Assembly: GCA_946478985.1 (NCBI GenBank)
Contig: CAMLDZ010000003.1
Span: 5,006-69,005 of the forward strand
DNA: 64,000 nt
Direction: 5' to 3'
From: an uncultured Solimonas sp.
GTDB lineage: Bacteria; Pseudomonadota; Gammaproteobacteria; Nevskiales; Nevskiaceae
Below the pieces are notes generated by a model. That model was not told the origin of the DNA. It worked only from the letters and a program-made list of their open reading frames with translations, and searched no databases. How positions within the stretch are numbered: position 1 is the first letter of the stretch; each line of letters starts with the position of its first letter. The position numbers and the translations under genes are program-made. This document shows, piece after piece, positions 38,293-47,325 of the stretch.

Positions 38293-38320
38293 TGCCATTC
38301 CTGGTCGAGGTCTGTATGGT
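38292..38320 (+). promoter_or_regulatory. sigma-70-type promoter of the aromatic operon
   Basis: TTGCCA (38292-38297, five of six consensus bases) and TATGGT (38315-38320, four of six) are separated by exactly 17 bases. The first gene starts 79 bases after the -10 box. The palindrome at 38271-38292 overlaps the -35. Confidence 0.6.
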
Positions 38321-38398
38321 ACGCGCCATCAAGGTCCTGCTGGACGCTCCGATGCAGGGCGTCCCCGACCCAGACCGAAGCATGGAGAGAGTCAAAAC

Positions 38399-39301
38399 GT
38401 GAGCAAGATCCGTTGCGCCCTGATCGGCCCCGGCAACATCGGCACCGATCTGCTGTACAAGCTCCGCCGCAGCGATGTCCTGGAACCGGTGTGGATGGTC
38501 GGCATCGACCCCAACTCCGACGGCCTGGCCCGCGCGCGCGACTTCGGATTGAAGACGACGGCCGACGGCGTTGATGGCCTGCTGCCGCACGTCAAGGCGG
38601 ACAACATCCAGATCGCCTTCGATTCGACCTCGGCCTACGTGCATCCGGAAAATTCGCGCAAGCTCGCCGAACTGGGCGTGATGATGATCGACCTGACGCC
38701 GGCGGCGATCGGCCCGTACTGCATTCCGCCGGTGAATCTGGCCGAGCAGCTGGAAAGCGGCGCCACCAACGTCAACATGGTCACCTGCGGGGGCCAGGCG
38801 ACGATCCCGATGGTGGCCGCGGTGTCACGGGTGCAGGCGGTCGATTACGGCGAGATCATCGCCACGGTGTCGTCCAAGTCGGTCGGCCCGGGCACGCGCA
38901 AGAACATCGACGAATTCACCCGCACCACCGCCGGTGCGGTGCAGAAAGTCGGCGGCGCCAAGAAGGGCAAGGCCATCATCATCATCAACCCGGCCGAGCC
39001 GCCGCTGATCATGCGCGACACGGTGCACTGCCTGACCGTCGACGAGCCGGATCAGGCCAAGATCACCGAGTCGGTCCACCGGATGATCGCCGAGGTGCAG
39101 AAGTACGTGCCGGGCTACCGCCTCAAGAACGGCCCGATCTTCGACGGCAAGCGCGTGACGATCCTGCTCGAAGTCGAAGGCCTGGGCGATTACCTGCCCA
39201 AGTACGCCGGCAATCTCGACATCATGACCGCCGCCGCCGCCCGCACCGGCGAAGTCTTTGCCCGCAAACTCCTGTCGCGCAGCGCCGCGGCGGCCGCCTG
39301 A
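38399..39301 (+). CDS. acetaldehyde dehydrogenase (acylating)
   Basis: A 300-residue enzyme (MhpF/BphJ/DmpF/CmtH type) that turns acetaldehyde, NAD+ and CoA into acetyl-CoA. The N-terminal Rossmann motif is [13 protein letters not shown], the catalytic cysteine is C130 in [13 protein letters not shown], and later blocks [17 protein letters not shown] and [12 protein letters not shown] are characteristic. It normally forms a channelling complex with the 4-hydroxy-2-oxovalerate aldolase encoded 10 bp downstream. GTG start at 38399. First gene of the aromatic operon. Confidence 0.96.
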   Translation: MSKIRCALIGPGNIGTDLLYKLRRSDVLEPVWMVGIDPNSDGLARARDFGLKTTADGVDGLLPHVKADNIQIAFDSTSAYVHPENSRKLAELGVMMIDLTPAAIGPYCIPPVNLAEQLESGATNVNMVTCGGQATIPMVAAVSRVQAVDYGEIIATVSSKSVGPGTRKNIDEFTRTTAGAVQKVGGAKKGKAIIIINPAEPPLIMRDTVHCLTVDEPDQAKITESVHRMIAEVQKYVPGYRLKNGPIFDGKRVTILLEVEGLGDYLPKYAGNLDIMTAAAARTGEVFARKLLSRSAAAAA

Positions 39302-39311
39302 GGACCTGAGC

Positions 39312-40373
39312 ATGACCCAGCCCCCCAACCCGCCTGCTTCCAGTGTCGCCGGCCGCAAGGTCACCGTGCATGACATGTCGCTGCGCGACGGCATGCACCC
39401 GAAGCGTCACCAGATCACCATCGAGCAGATGAAGACCATCGCCACCGGCCTCGACGAAGCCGGCGTGCCGCTGATCGAAATCACGCACGGCGACGGCCTC
39501 GGCGGCGAATCGGTGAACTACGGTTTTGCCGCGGCCTCCGACGAAGCCTATCTGCGCGCGGTCATTCCGCTGATGAAGAAAGCCAAGGTCTCGGCACTGC
39601 TGCTGCCGGGCATCGGCACCGTCGATGATCTGCGCATGGCCGCCGACTGCGGCATTTCCTGCATCCGCGTCGCCACGCATTGCACCGAGGCCGATGTTTC
39701 CGAGCAGCACATCGCACTGGGCCGCAAGATGGGCCTGGATACGGTGGGCTTCCTGATGATGTCGCACATGGCCAGCGCCGAGAAGATCGTCGAGCAGGCC
39801 CGCCTGATGGAAAGCTACGGCGCCAACTGCATCTATACCACCGACTCGGCCGGCTACATGCTGCCCGAGCACGTCACCGAGCGCGTCGCCGCGCTGCGCG
39901 ACGCGCTCCGGCCCGAGACCGAGATCGGCTTTCATGGCCATCACAACCTGGCGATGGGCGTCGCCAACTCGATCGCCGCAGTCGCCGCCGGCGCCTCGCG
40001 CATCGACTGCGCCTGCGGCGGCATGGGCGCCGGCGCCGGCAATACGCCGATGGAAGTGTTTATCGCGGTGGCCGAGCGCATGGGTATCGTCACCGGCGTC
40101 GACCTGTTCAAGGTCACCGACGTCGCCGAGGACCTGGTCACGCCGATCATGGACTTCCCGGTGCGGATCGACCGCAACTCGCTGACGCTGGGCTACGCCG
40201 GTACCTATTCGTCGTTCCTGCTGTTCGCCAAGCGCGCCCAGGCCAAGTACGGCGTGCCGGCGCGCGACATCCTGGTCGAGATGGGGCGCCGCAAGACCGT
40301 CGGCGGCCAGGAAGACATGATCGAGGACGTCGCGCTGGATCTGGCGCGCGCGCGCGGCCAGAGCGTGGCCTGA
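39312..40373 (+). CDS. 4-hydroxy-2-oxovalerate aldolase
   Basis: A 353-residue class II pyruvate aldolase (MhpE/BphI/CmtG type) that splits 4-hydroxy-2-oxovalerate or a homologue into pyruvate and an aldehyde. The catalytic and metal motif [16 protein letters not shown] is followed by [25 protein letters not shown] and the metal-binding [11 protein letters not shown]. The C-terminal [14 protein letters not shown] block forms the interface with the acetaldehyde dehydrogenase. The ATG at 39312 follows the previous stop by 10 bp. Confidence 0.96.
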   Translation: MTQPPNPPASSVAGRKVTVHDMSLRDGMHPKRHQITIEQMKTIATGLDEAGVPLIEITHGDGLGGESVNYGFAAASDEAYLRAVIPLMKKAKVSALLLPGIGTVDDLRMAADCGISCIRVATHCTEADVSEQHIALGRKMGLDTVGFLMMSHMASAEKIVEQARLMESYGANCIYTTDSAGYMLPEHVTERVAALRDALRPETEIGFHGHHNLAMGVANSIAAVAAGASRIDCACGGMGAGAGNTPMEVFIAVAERMGIVTGVDLFKVTDVAEDLVTPIMDFPVRIDRNSLTLGYAGTYSSFLLFAKRAQAKYGVPARDILVEMGRRKTVGGQEDMIEDVALDLARARGQSVA

Positions 40374-40477
40374 ACACACAAGACTCGCCAAGCCGCCGCA
40401 GAGCGGCCGTAGAGCGGGCACCTGCGCCCGCATCGTTGCAGCGGTCACTTCATTGAAATTCGGAGAGAGGAGCACCG

Positions 40478-40708
40478 ATGGATAACCTAGTCATTCCAGG
40501 CTTCAGCACTGCAGAAGAAAGCCTGTCCGCCCTGCGCCGCACGACGCCCGAACTGGCGCTGATGGCACTGATGGGCCAGAGCTCCGACGAGGAGTTTCTC
40601 TGCATCGGCCGCGACGAGAACGGCGAACCGACCGCCGTCGTCGTGCCGTCTGCCGAATTCCTGGCCTGGCTGGACTCGCACAGCACGGGCTCCGGCCGCC
40701 TCAGCTGA
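40478..40708 (+). CDS. small protein of unknown function inside the aromatic operon
   Basis: A 76-residue acidic, soluble protein (for example SSDEEFLCIGRDENGEPTAVV). The segment EFLAWLDSH near the C-terminus recalls a helix ending a small alpha/beta fold. A GGAGAGAGGAG stretch 5-15 bases before the ATG is a strong ribosome site, and the gene sits between the aldolase and dioxygenase genes with spacers of about 104 and 45 bp. No family is recognised. A small partner of the dioxygenase or a regulator of complex assembly is conceivable but unproven. Confidence 0.55.
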   Translation: MDNLVIPGFSTAEESLSALRRTTPELALMALMGQSSDEEFLCIGRDENGEPTAVVVPSAEFLAWLDSHSTGSGRLS

Positions 40709-40753
40709 TCTGCCGAACCGCCTCACGTATTCAGTCGATTCAGGACGCACGCC

Positions 40754-42031
40754 ATGAACATGCCAGCCACGCCGTCGCAGCCCGCCGTTGCCGTCGATCC
40801 GGAGCGCAAAACCTTCAAGGTTGCGCGCCGCAGCTTCGTCGATCCCAAGATCATGCAGGACGAGTACGACGAAATCTTCAACAAGTGCTGGCTGTATCTG
40901 GGCCACTCTTCCGAGCTGCAGAAGCCGGGCGATTTCGTCAGCCGCATCATCGCCAAGCGCAGCATCCTGTTCACGCGCGACGCGCAGAACAAGATCAATG
41001 CCTTCTTCAACGTCTGCCCGCACCGCGGCGCGCAGGTCTGCCGCGAGCGCAAGGGCAACGCCAAGAGCTTCCAGTGCTTCTACCACGGCTGGGTGTTCGG
41101 CTCCGACGGCAAGCTCAAGAGCCAGCCCGGCAAGGAAAGCTATCCGGAAGACTTCAACTGCGACGGCGCCGCCGATCTGGTGCCGGTGCCGCGCGTCGAC
41201 AGCTACCGGGATTTCTGGTTCATCTGCTTCGACAAGAACACGGAATCGCTGCCCGACTACCTGGCCGGCGCCAAGGAGTGGATCGACATCATCGCCGACC
41301 AGTCCGAAGTCGGCATGACCCTGGTCGGCGGCACGCAGGAGTACCAGATCCGCGCCAACTGGAAGCTGCTCACCGAGAACAGCATCGACGGCTACCACGC
41401 GGTCAACACCCACGCCACCTATCTGGACTACCTGAAGAACATGCAGGGCAGCATGTCGCCGGTGCCGCTCAAGGGTACCGGCTACGACCTCGGCAACGGC
41501 CACGCGGTGATCGAGTACAGCGCGCCCTGGGGCCGGCCGGTGGCGCAGTGGATTCCGCTATGGGGCGAGGACGGCAAGGTCGAATTGGAAAAGGTCTACA
41601 AGCGCCTGGTCGAGCGCTTCGGCGTCGAGCGCGCCGACCGCATCGCCAAGTCCAACCGCAACATGTTCATCTTTCCGAACCTGGTGCTCAACGACATCAT
41701 GGCGATCACCGTGCGCACCTATTTCCCGACGGCGCCGGACGCCATGCAGGTATTCGGCTGGGCGCTGGCGCCGACCGAGGAGAACGCCTGGGCGCGCAAG
41801 TACCGCCTGTCCAACTTCCTTGAATTCCTCGGTCCCGGCGGTTTCGCGACGCCGGACGACGTCGAGGCGCTGGAGCAGTGCCAGCGCGGCTACGAGAACA
41901 TGCTGGAAGCGCCCTGGAACGACATCTCCAAGGGCATGAGCAAGGAACGCGTCGATTATGACGACGAACTGCAGATGCGCGCGTTCTGGACCGAGTGGCA
42001 GCGCCGCACCAAAGCCACCGCGGCGATCTGA
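40754..42031 (+). CDS. aromatic-ring-hydroxylating dioxygenase, alpha subunit
   Basis: A 425-residue catalytic subunit that adds both atoms of O2 to an aromatic ring to give a cis-dihydrodiol. The Rieske [2Fe-2S] site is CPHRGAQ (C88, H90) with CFYHGW (C108, H111). The mononuclear iron site follows in [20 protein letters not shown] with D212, H215 and H220. Size suits a type with separate beta subunit, encoded next. A carboxylated substrate such as p-cumate is suggested by the operon, but the sequence alone does not define it. Confidence 0.95.
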   Translation: MNMPATPSQPAVAVDPERKTFKVARRSFVDPKIMQDEYDEIFNKCWLYLGHSSELQKPGDFVSRIIAKRSILFTRDAQNKINAFFNVCPHRGAQVCRERKGNAKSFQCFYHGWVFGSDGKLKSQPGKESYPEDFNCDGAADLVPVPRVDSYRDFWFICFDKNTESLPDYLAGAKEWIDIIADQSEVGMTLVGGTQEYQIRANWKLLTENSIDGYHAVNTHATYLDYLKNMQGSMSPVPLKGTGYDLGNGHAVIEYSAPWGRPVAQWIPLWGEDGKVELEKVYKRLVERFGVERADRIAKSNRNMFIFPNLVLNDIMAITVRTYFPTAPDAMQVFGWALAPTEENAWARKYRLSNFLEFLGPGGFATPDDVEALEQCQRGYENMLEAPWNDISKGMSKERVDYDDELQMRAFWTEWQRRTKATAAI

Positions 42032-42045
42032 AGGAGCCTCGTACC

Positions 42046-42576
42046 ATGACCGCCCCCGTCACCGCCCCCCTGAGCAGCTCGGTTCCCGACATCGCCAGTG
42101 TCACCCGCGAGCAGGTCGAGGATTTCATGTTCTACGAGGCCGAGCTGCTCGATGAGTGGCGCCTCAAGGACTGGCTGAAGCTGTTCACCGCGGACGCCTG
42201 CTATCACGTGCCGGCCACCGACGTGCGCCCCGACGCGTCGCCGGACACGGACCTGTTCTACGTCGCCGACGACCGCTTCCGTCTCGAACAGCGCGTCGAG
42301 CGCCTGCTCAAGCGCACCGCCCACGCCGAGTTTCCGAAGTCCAAGACACGGCATCTGGTCAGCAACGTGCGCATCCGTTCGCGCACCGACAGCGAGCTGG
42401 AGGTCGGCGCCGCGGTGTTGACCTTCCGCACCAAGGCCGGCCTCACCGAGACCTATATCGGCAGCTACCGCTACCGCCTCGTGGTGACGCCGGAGGGCCT
42501 GCGCATCCGCGAGAAGCGCTGCAATCTGGACATGGATGGTCTCAAACCGAACGGCCGCATCAGCATCATCCTTTGA
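42046..42576 (+). CDS. aromatic-ring-hydroxylating dioxygenase, beta subunit
   Basis: A 176-residue structural subunit of the SnoaL/NTF2-like fold that forms alpha3beta3 hexamers with the alpha subunit. Family features are FMFYEAELLDEWRLKDWLKLFTADACYHVP near the start, RTAHAEFPKSKTRHLVSNVRI in the middle, and RIREKRCNLD near the C-terminus. The ATG at 42046 follows an AAGGAG by nine bases and lies 14 bp after the alpha stop. Its length matches CmtAc/BphE-like proteins. Confidence 0.94.
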   Translation: MTAPVTAPLSSSVPDIASVTREQVEDFMFYEAELLDEWRLKDWLKLFTADACYHVPATDVRPDASPDTDLFYVADDRFRLEQRVERLLKRTAHAEFPKSKTRHLVSNVRIRSRTDSELEVGAAVLTFRTKAGLTETYIGSYRYRLVVTPEGLRIREKRCNLDMDGLKPNGRISIIL

Positions 42577-42590
42577 GGACGACGGCGCCC

Positions 42591-43559
42591 ATGAGCATTC
42601 CTTTCCGCTACCGCCGCCTCGGCTACGTGGCCCTCAATGTCACGGACCTGGCCAAGACCACGGCCTTCTACCGCGATCTGGTCGGCCTGACGGTCTCCGA
42701 GAGCACCGATGACCTGACGGCCCTGCGCTGCTCGCAGGATCATCACAACGTGCTGCTCTACCCGGCTGCCAAGCCGGGCCTGAAGCGCATCGGCTTCGAG
42801 CTGGAGAGCCGCAAGGATCTGCTGGCGGCGCGCGAGTACGTGAGCAGTCTGGGTCTGACGATCGAAGAGATCGGCGTCGACGAACTCAAGCGTCTGCGCA
42901 CCGTGGCCGGCTTCCGCTTCCGCATTCCGGGCAGCGGCCTGTGCCTGGAATACTTCATCCAGATGATGCATCTGTCGCAGCCCTATGTTCCGACCGTGGC
43001 CAAGATCGAACGGCTCGGCCACGTGGTCGTCAACGTCGCGGACTTCGACCAGGCCTTGCACTGGCTGACGGAAAAACTGGGCTTCGCGGTTTCCGACTTC
43101 GTGCCGGGTTTCGCGGCGTTCCTGCGCTGCTTTCCCAACCCCTTGCATCACTCGATGGCGATCCTCACCGGTACCGACGACCACCTCAACCATGTCAACT
43201 TCATGGTGAAGGACATCGACGACATCGGCAGCGGCATGAACCGGATGAAGAAGAACGATATCGACATCGTCTTCGGACCGGGCCGTCACCAGCCGTCGGA
43301 AAGCATCTTCCTGTACTTCCTGGACCCGGACCGGATGACGGTGGAATACAGCTTCGGCATGGAGTGCTTCCCCGAGCACGGCGCGCGTGAAGCGCGCCTG
43401 CTGGAACCCGTGCCAGGCACGCTCGACACCTGGGGCAGCGTGCCGACGCCGGCCTTCGGCAAGATCGGCGAGATCGAGCAGGCCGCCGCGCCAGCCCGCG
43501 CAGCAGACGCCACGCCGACGCCGCGCGTTTCCCCGGAACAGAGCGGAGCGCTGGCATGA
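42591..43559 (+). CDS. type I extradiol ring-cleavage dioxygenase (VOC family)
   Basis: A 322-residue iron(II) enzyme of the vicinal oxygen chelate fold that opens a catechol ring next to the hydroxyls. Two similar domains are visible: an N-terminal one (LGYVALNVTDLAKTTAFYRDLVGL) and a catalytic C-terminal one (LGHVVVNVADFDQALHWLTEKLGF). Metal ligands are H144, H201 (DHLNHVNFMV) and E252 (VEYSFGME). It resembles 2,3-dihydroxy-p-cumate/biphenyl-type dioxygenases. A 35-residue Ala/Pro-rich tail is unusual. Stop overlaps the next gene by 4 bp. Confidence 0.92.
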   Translation: MSIPFRYRRLGYVALNVTDLAKTTAFYRDLVGLTVSESTDDLTALRCSQDHHNVLLYPAAKPGLKRIGFELESRKDLLAAREYVSSLGLTIEEIGVDELKRLRTVAGFRFRIPGSGLCLEYFIQMMHLSQPYVPTVAKIERLGHVVVNVADFDQALHWLTEKLGFAVSDFVPGFAAFLRCFPNPLHHSMAILTGTDDHLNHVNFMVKDIDDIGSGMNRMKKNDIDIVFGPGRHQPSESIFLYFLDPDRMTVEYSFGMECFPEHGAREARLLEPVPGTLDTWGSVPTPAFGKIGEIEQAAAPARAADATPTPRVSPEQSGALA

Positions 43560-44326
43560 ACCGCTATGGCTCGCCGGGGAGCCTGCAAGACCGCGTCGCG
43601 GTCGTCACCGGCTCCGCCCGCGGCATCGGCTACGCGATCGCCGAGCGTCTCGCGCAGGCCGGCGCCAAGCTCGTGCTGGCGGATCTCGACGCCAGGCTGC
43701 TCGACGAGGCCGCCTCCAGGCTCGGTGCGCTGACCGAGGTCGTCACCGAAGCCGGCGATCTGTCGCAACAGGACGTCGCGCAACGGACCATCGAAGCGGC
43801 GACCAAGCACTTCGGCCGGCTCGACATCCTTGCCAACAACGCCGGTGGCGGCATCCTGCGGCCGTTCCTCGATCACACGCCGGAGACCCTGCGCGCGACG
43901 ATCGACCGCAACCTGTGGACCTGCATCTGGTGCTGCTGGTACGCGCTGCCCATCATGAAAGCACAGGGCTATGGCCGCATCGTCAACCTCGGCGCCGACT
44001 CCGTCCGCAACGGCCTGTTCGACCACGCCGCCTACAACGCCGCCAAGGGCGGCATGCACGGCATGACCACGGGCCTGGCACGCGAGTTCGCGAAGGACGG
44101 CATCACCGTCAACACCGTGGCGCCGTGCGTGGTCGCCACGCCGCAGCTCGACGAAGTCGCCAGGCGCGATCCCGAGCTGGTACGCAAGGTCATCGAGGTG
44201 GTGCCGATGGGCCGCCCCGGAACCATGCAGGAGATTGCCTCGATGGTGGCCTATCTGGCCAGCGAGGAAGCCTCCTTTGTCACCGGCCAGGTGATCAGCG
44301 TCAATGGCGGCACGACGATGCTCTGA
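43556..44326 (+). CDS. SDR cis-dihydrodiol dehydrogenase
   Basis: A 256-residue NAD-dependent short-chain dehydrogenase with VVTGSARGIGYA (17-28), LANNAGGG, the catalytic Tyr/Lys pair in YNAAKGGMHG and IVNLGADS upstream, and TVAPCVVATP, ending SVNGGTTML. It should rearomatise the dihydrodiol from the Rieske dioxygenase into a catechol, before ring cleavage by the enzyme encoded just upstream (4-bp overlap). CmtB of the p-cumate pathway is of this type, whereas many other diol dehydrogenases share the fold too. Confidence 0.9.
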   Translation: MNRYGSPGSLQDRVAVVTGSARGIGYAIAERLAQAGAKLVLADLDARLLDEAASRLGALTEVVTEAGDLSQQDVAQRTIEAATKHFGRLDILANNAGGGILRPFLDHTPETLRATIDRNLWTCIWCCWYALPIMKAQGYGRIVNLGADSVRNGLFDHAAYNAAKGGMHGMTTGLAREFAKDGITVNTVAPCVVATPQLDEVARRDPELVRKVIEVVPMGRPGTMQEIASMVAYLASEEASFVTGQVISVNGGTTML

Positions 44327-44358
44327 AGCATCATCTCCTTTTGCTCATTTGAACCCTC

Positions 44359-44673
44359 ATGTCGAACCTGTTTGCCGCATTGCCGACTGCCGAAATCCTC
44401 GAAGGCGAGATCAAGTCCGCCACGCTGCCGAACGGCACGCGCATCGCCCTTTACAACCTCAACGGCGGCTATTACGCCACCAACGACACCTGCACCCACG
44501 AGGATGCCTCGTTGTCGGACGAAGGCATGATCGACGGCGAGCACGTCATCTGCGGCTGGCACTTCTGCGGCTTTGCCATCGCCACCGGCGAGACCACCTC
44601 GTCGCCCTGCACAGAGCCGCTGCAGACCTATCCGGTGAAAGTCATCGATGGGATCTTGCATGTTGAGTACTGA
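44359..44673 (+). CDS. Rieske-type ferredoxin, dioxygenase electron carrier
   Basis: A 104-residue [2Fe-2S] protein that passes electrons to the ring-hydroxylating dioxygenase. The cluster ligands are C45 and H47 (CTHEDA) and C65 and H68 (CGWHFCGF). The N-terminal beta segment and IDGILHVEY end match BphF/CmtAd-like ferredoxins. It lies between the diol dehydrogenase and TetR genes. No ferredoxin reductase gene is in the window, so electrons must come from a reductase encoded elsewhere. Confidence 0.94.
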   Translation: MSNLFAALPTAEILEGEIKSATLPNGTRIALYNLNGGYYATNDTCTHEDASLSDEGMIDGEHVICGWHFCGFAIATGETTSSPCTEPLQTYPVKVIDGILHVEY

Positions 44674-45358
44674 CGACCCGCACAAGGATGCTGCTGCAGA
44701 GGCTGCGCCGGTCAAGCGCAGGCGCGCGGCCGCCGCCGACAAGCCCAGGCGTCGCACCCAGGCGGAGCGCTCGGAGCTGATGCGGCATCGCCTGATCGCG
44801 GCCGCGTCGGTCATCCTGCGCAAGAAGGGTTACGTCAACCTGCGCACCGACGAAGTCGCGCGGGTCGCCAAGGTCTCGCGCGGCGCCCTGCATCACCATT
44901 TCCCGAGCAAGGACGAACTGGTCCTGGCGCTGGCTTCGTACCTGCTTCAGCGCAGCCTGCTGCGAAGCACCAAGCGCGCCAGCACAGCGCGTACCGATGC
45001 CGACCCCATCGAAGCGATGGTGGCCGATGCCTACGCGTTCTTCATGGTTCCGGAGTTCGCGATCCTCATCGACCTGGTCGTCGCCTCGGTCAAGAACCCC
45101 TCGCTGCGCCAGCACATCGAGGATCTGACCCGCGACGCGCGCATGGACGCGGAGTCGATGTGGATCGACACCCTGTGCGCGCGCGGTGTGGCGCGCCGCG
45201 ATGCCAGCAAGATCGTCTGGCTGACCTTCAACATGGTGCGCGGCTTCTCGGTGCGAGCCGTCTGGCAGAACGACGAACGTGTCTTCCGCTCGATGATCGA
45301 GCAGTGGAAGACCATGACCCATGTCTACATCAAGAATCTGGGAGTTGAGCAGCTATGA
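44660..45358 (+). CDS. TetR-family transcriptional regulator
   Basis: A 232-residue regulator. An Ala/Arg/Lys-rich N-terminal arm precedes the HTH, where LRTDEVARVAKVSRGALHHHFPSKDELVLAL (about 61-91) is the classic TetR signature. The C-terminal ligand domain is helical. The ATG at 44660 lies inside the ferredoxin end (14-bp overlap), and its stop overlaps the next gene by 4 bp, so it is made from the operon mRNA. A probable function is repressor of this operon, with the operator at 38271-38292, and an aromatic intermediate as inducer. CymR of the cmt system is also a TetR protein. Confidence 0.92.
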   Translation: MLSTDDPHKDAAAEAAPVKRRRAAAADKPRRRTQAERSELMRHRLIAAASVILRKKGYVNLRTDEVARVAKVSRGALHHHFPSKDELVLALASYLLQRSLLRSTKRASTARTDADPIEAMVADAYAFFMVPEFAILIDLVVASVKNPSLRQHIEDLTRDARMDAESMWIDTLCARGVARRDASKIVWLTFNMVRGFSVRAVWQNDERVFRSMIEQWKTMTHVYIKNLGVEQL

Positions 45359-46218
45359 GCCTTTGGATTGATCATCTCGGCGTCGAAATCCGCTACGTCG
45401 ACACGCCGACCTACGGCCGCATCCGCATCGCCGAGGCCGGCCGCAAGGGCGCGCCGGTGATCCTGTTCCAGCATGGCATCGGCGGCCATCTGGAGGCCTA
45501 CTGCAAGAATCTGGTACCGCTCGCCGACGAGTTCCACGTCATCGCCTTCGATTACGTCGGCCATGGCCTGTCCAGCCGCAAGGCCATGGAATACACGCCG
45601 CCGGTACTCGCCGAGCAGCTGCGCGAACTGATGGACGCACTCGGCATCGCCAAGGCCCATCTGTCCGGCGAATCGCTGGGCGGCTGGGTCTCCGGCTTCT
45701 TCGCCGTCAAGTATCCGGAGCGCGTCGAGCGCCTGATGCTCAACACCGGTGCCGGCATTCCGATCATCAGCGAGAAGGGCCGCGCCGACATGCTCGATCT
45801 GATGGAACGCTCGAAGAAGGCCGCCGGCCTGGCGCCGACCTACGACAGCGTCAAGCACCGCATCGAGTGGCTGATCCACCCTAGCAATCATCACCTGATC
45901 ACCGACGAGCTGATCAAGCTGCGCCTGCATTTCTACACGATGCCGGAAGGTCGCGAGGTGACGCCGCTGGTCAACCGCATGCTGCCGCGCCACGACGAGT
46001 TCCTGATCCCGCTCGAACAGATCCGCGCCAAGACGATCTTCCTGTGGACGCGCGACAACCCGATCCACGATCTCGAATGCGCGCAGGGCGCGCATGCCCG
46101 CGTCAAGGATTCGATCCTCTACGTAATGAAGGCTGACGGCGCGCACTGGCCGCAGTATGAGGACCCGGCAGAGTTCAACCAGGTGACGCGCGATTTCTTC
46201 GCCGGCCGCCTTAACTGA
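45355..46218 (+). CDS. alpha/beta hydrolase, meta-cleavage product hydrolase
   Basis: A 287-residue C-C bond hydrolase of the BphD/CmtE group, which cleaves the ring-opened product to a 2-hydroxypentadienoate and a carboxylic acid. It carries the oxyanion [23 protein letters not shown], the nucleophile elbow [10 protein letters not shown] (Ser107), and [10 protein letters not shown] with the catalytic histidine; the acid is in [10 protein letters not shown]. The start overlaps the TetR stop. The hydratase gene follows 13 bp downstream, giving a logical step order. Confidence 0.88.
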   Translation: MSLWIDHLGVEIRYVDTPTYGRIRIAEAGRKGAPVILFQHGIGGHLEAYCKNLVPLADEFHVIAFDYVGHGLSSRKAMEYTPPVLAEQLRELMDALGIAKAHLSGESLGGWVSGFFAVKYPERVERLMLNTGAGIPIISEKGRADMLDLMERSKKAAGLAPTYDSVKHRIEWLIHPSNHHLITDELIKLRLHFYTMPEGREVTPLVNRMLPRHDEFLIPLEQIRAKTIFLWTRDNPIHDLECAQGAHARVKDSILYVMKADGAHWPQYEDPAEFNQVTRDFFAGRLN

Positions 46219-46231
46219 TCGCCACAGGACG

Positions 46232-47038
46232 ATGACGATGTCGAACGCTTCCGAAGCCAAGCTGAGCCGCGCCGCCGACCTGCTGCTGGGCGCCTATCAG
46301 GACGGCCCGATCGCGCCGGTGCGCGATGAACTGGTCGCCAATGGCGACGTCAACGCCGCTTACGCGGTCCAGGAGATCAATACCAAGCGCTGGCTCGCGC
46401 AAGGCCGCCGCCTGGCCGGCCGCAAGATCGGCCTGACCTCGGTGGCGGTGCAGAAGCAACTCGGCGTCGACCAGCCGGACTTCGGCATGCTGTTCGCCGA
46501 CATGGCGGTCTGCGACGGCGAACCGGTGGCCGCCGGCCGCGTGCTGCAGCCGAAATCGGAGGCGGAAATCGCCTTCGTGCTGGGCCGTGACCTCACCGGC
46601 GAACAGCCCACGGTCGCCGACCTGATGCGAGCGATCGACTACGCCGTTATTGCCATCGAGATCGTCGGCAGCCGCATCGCCAACTGGGACATCCGCCTGG
46701 TCGACACGGTCGCCGACAACGCGTCGAGCGGTCTTTTCGTGCTCGGCAACACGCCGTATCGACTCGACGGCCTGGACCTGCGCGACTGCGAAATGGTGAT
46801 GACCCGCGCCAGCGACGGCGAGCGCGTGTCGGCCGGTCGCGGCGAAGCCTGCCTGGGCCACCCGCTCAATGCCGCGCTGTGGCTCGCACGCAAGATGATC
46901 GAGACCGGCAGGCCGCTGCAGGCGGGCGATATCATCCTGTCCGGCGCGCTCGGCCCGATGGTCGCCGCCCAGCCCGGCGAAACCTATGAAGCCCGCGTCA
47001 GCGGCCTGGGCTCGGTACGCGCCAGCTTCGCCGCCTAG
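46232..47038 (+). CDS. 2-hydroxypenta-2,4-dienoate (2-keto-4-pentenoate) hydratase
   Basis: A 268-residue enzyme of the MhpD/CmtF group that adds water to give 4-hydroxy-2-oxovalerate, the substrate of the aldolase at the operon start. [25 protein letters not shown] is the family N-terminal signature, and [15 protein letters not shown] supplies the metal-ligand glutamates; [11 protein letters not shown] and [14 protein letters not shown] follow. Either the ATG at 46232 or that at 46238 may start the gene; the AGGA spacing favours 46238. Last gene of the operon. Confidence 0.94.
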   Translation: MTMSNASEAKLSRAADLLLGAYQDGPIAPVRDELVANGDVNAAYAVQEINTKRWLAQGRRLAGRKIGLTSVAVQKQLGVDQPDFGMLFADMAVCDGEPVAAGRVLQPKSEAEIAFVLGRDLTGEQPTVADLMRAIDYAVIAIEIVGSRIANWDIRLVDTVADNASSGLFVLGNTPYRLDGLDLRDCEMVMTRASDGERVSAGRGEACLGHPLNAALWLARKMIETGRPLQAGDIILSGALGPMVAAQPGETYEARVSGLGSVRASFAA

Positions 47039-47325
47039 GGGCGCACCCGGGGCCTGCCTTCGTCGCCGATTTATGGTATTTATCCATACGGTATAGATGT
47101 GCACCGTGGTGGGGTACGCGATGCACAGTGCCGAGGAAGGAAGGCACCGGCCCGCGACACCTTAAAAAGTGCGATACAGCACTGTCGCGGGAAGAAAAAA
47201 GCAGTGAAGGTTCGTACTGCCCCAGGCAGGCGCATCGATTAAACAACGCGAGGCCCGCGTCGCCACGGGGAGTGGTCAGGCGACACAGCAATCTTTCGCG
47301 CCATAAATAGAGAGAGGAGATGTCC
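47039..47325. promoter_or_regulatory. spacer and promoter region before the OmpA-like gene
   Basis: About 285 bases. An inverted repeat TATGG-N7-CCATA lies at 47072-47088 in an AT-rich patch. A GAGAGGAG ribosome site precedes the next gene. No terminator for the aromatic operon was recognised. Confidence 0.4.
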
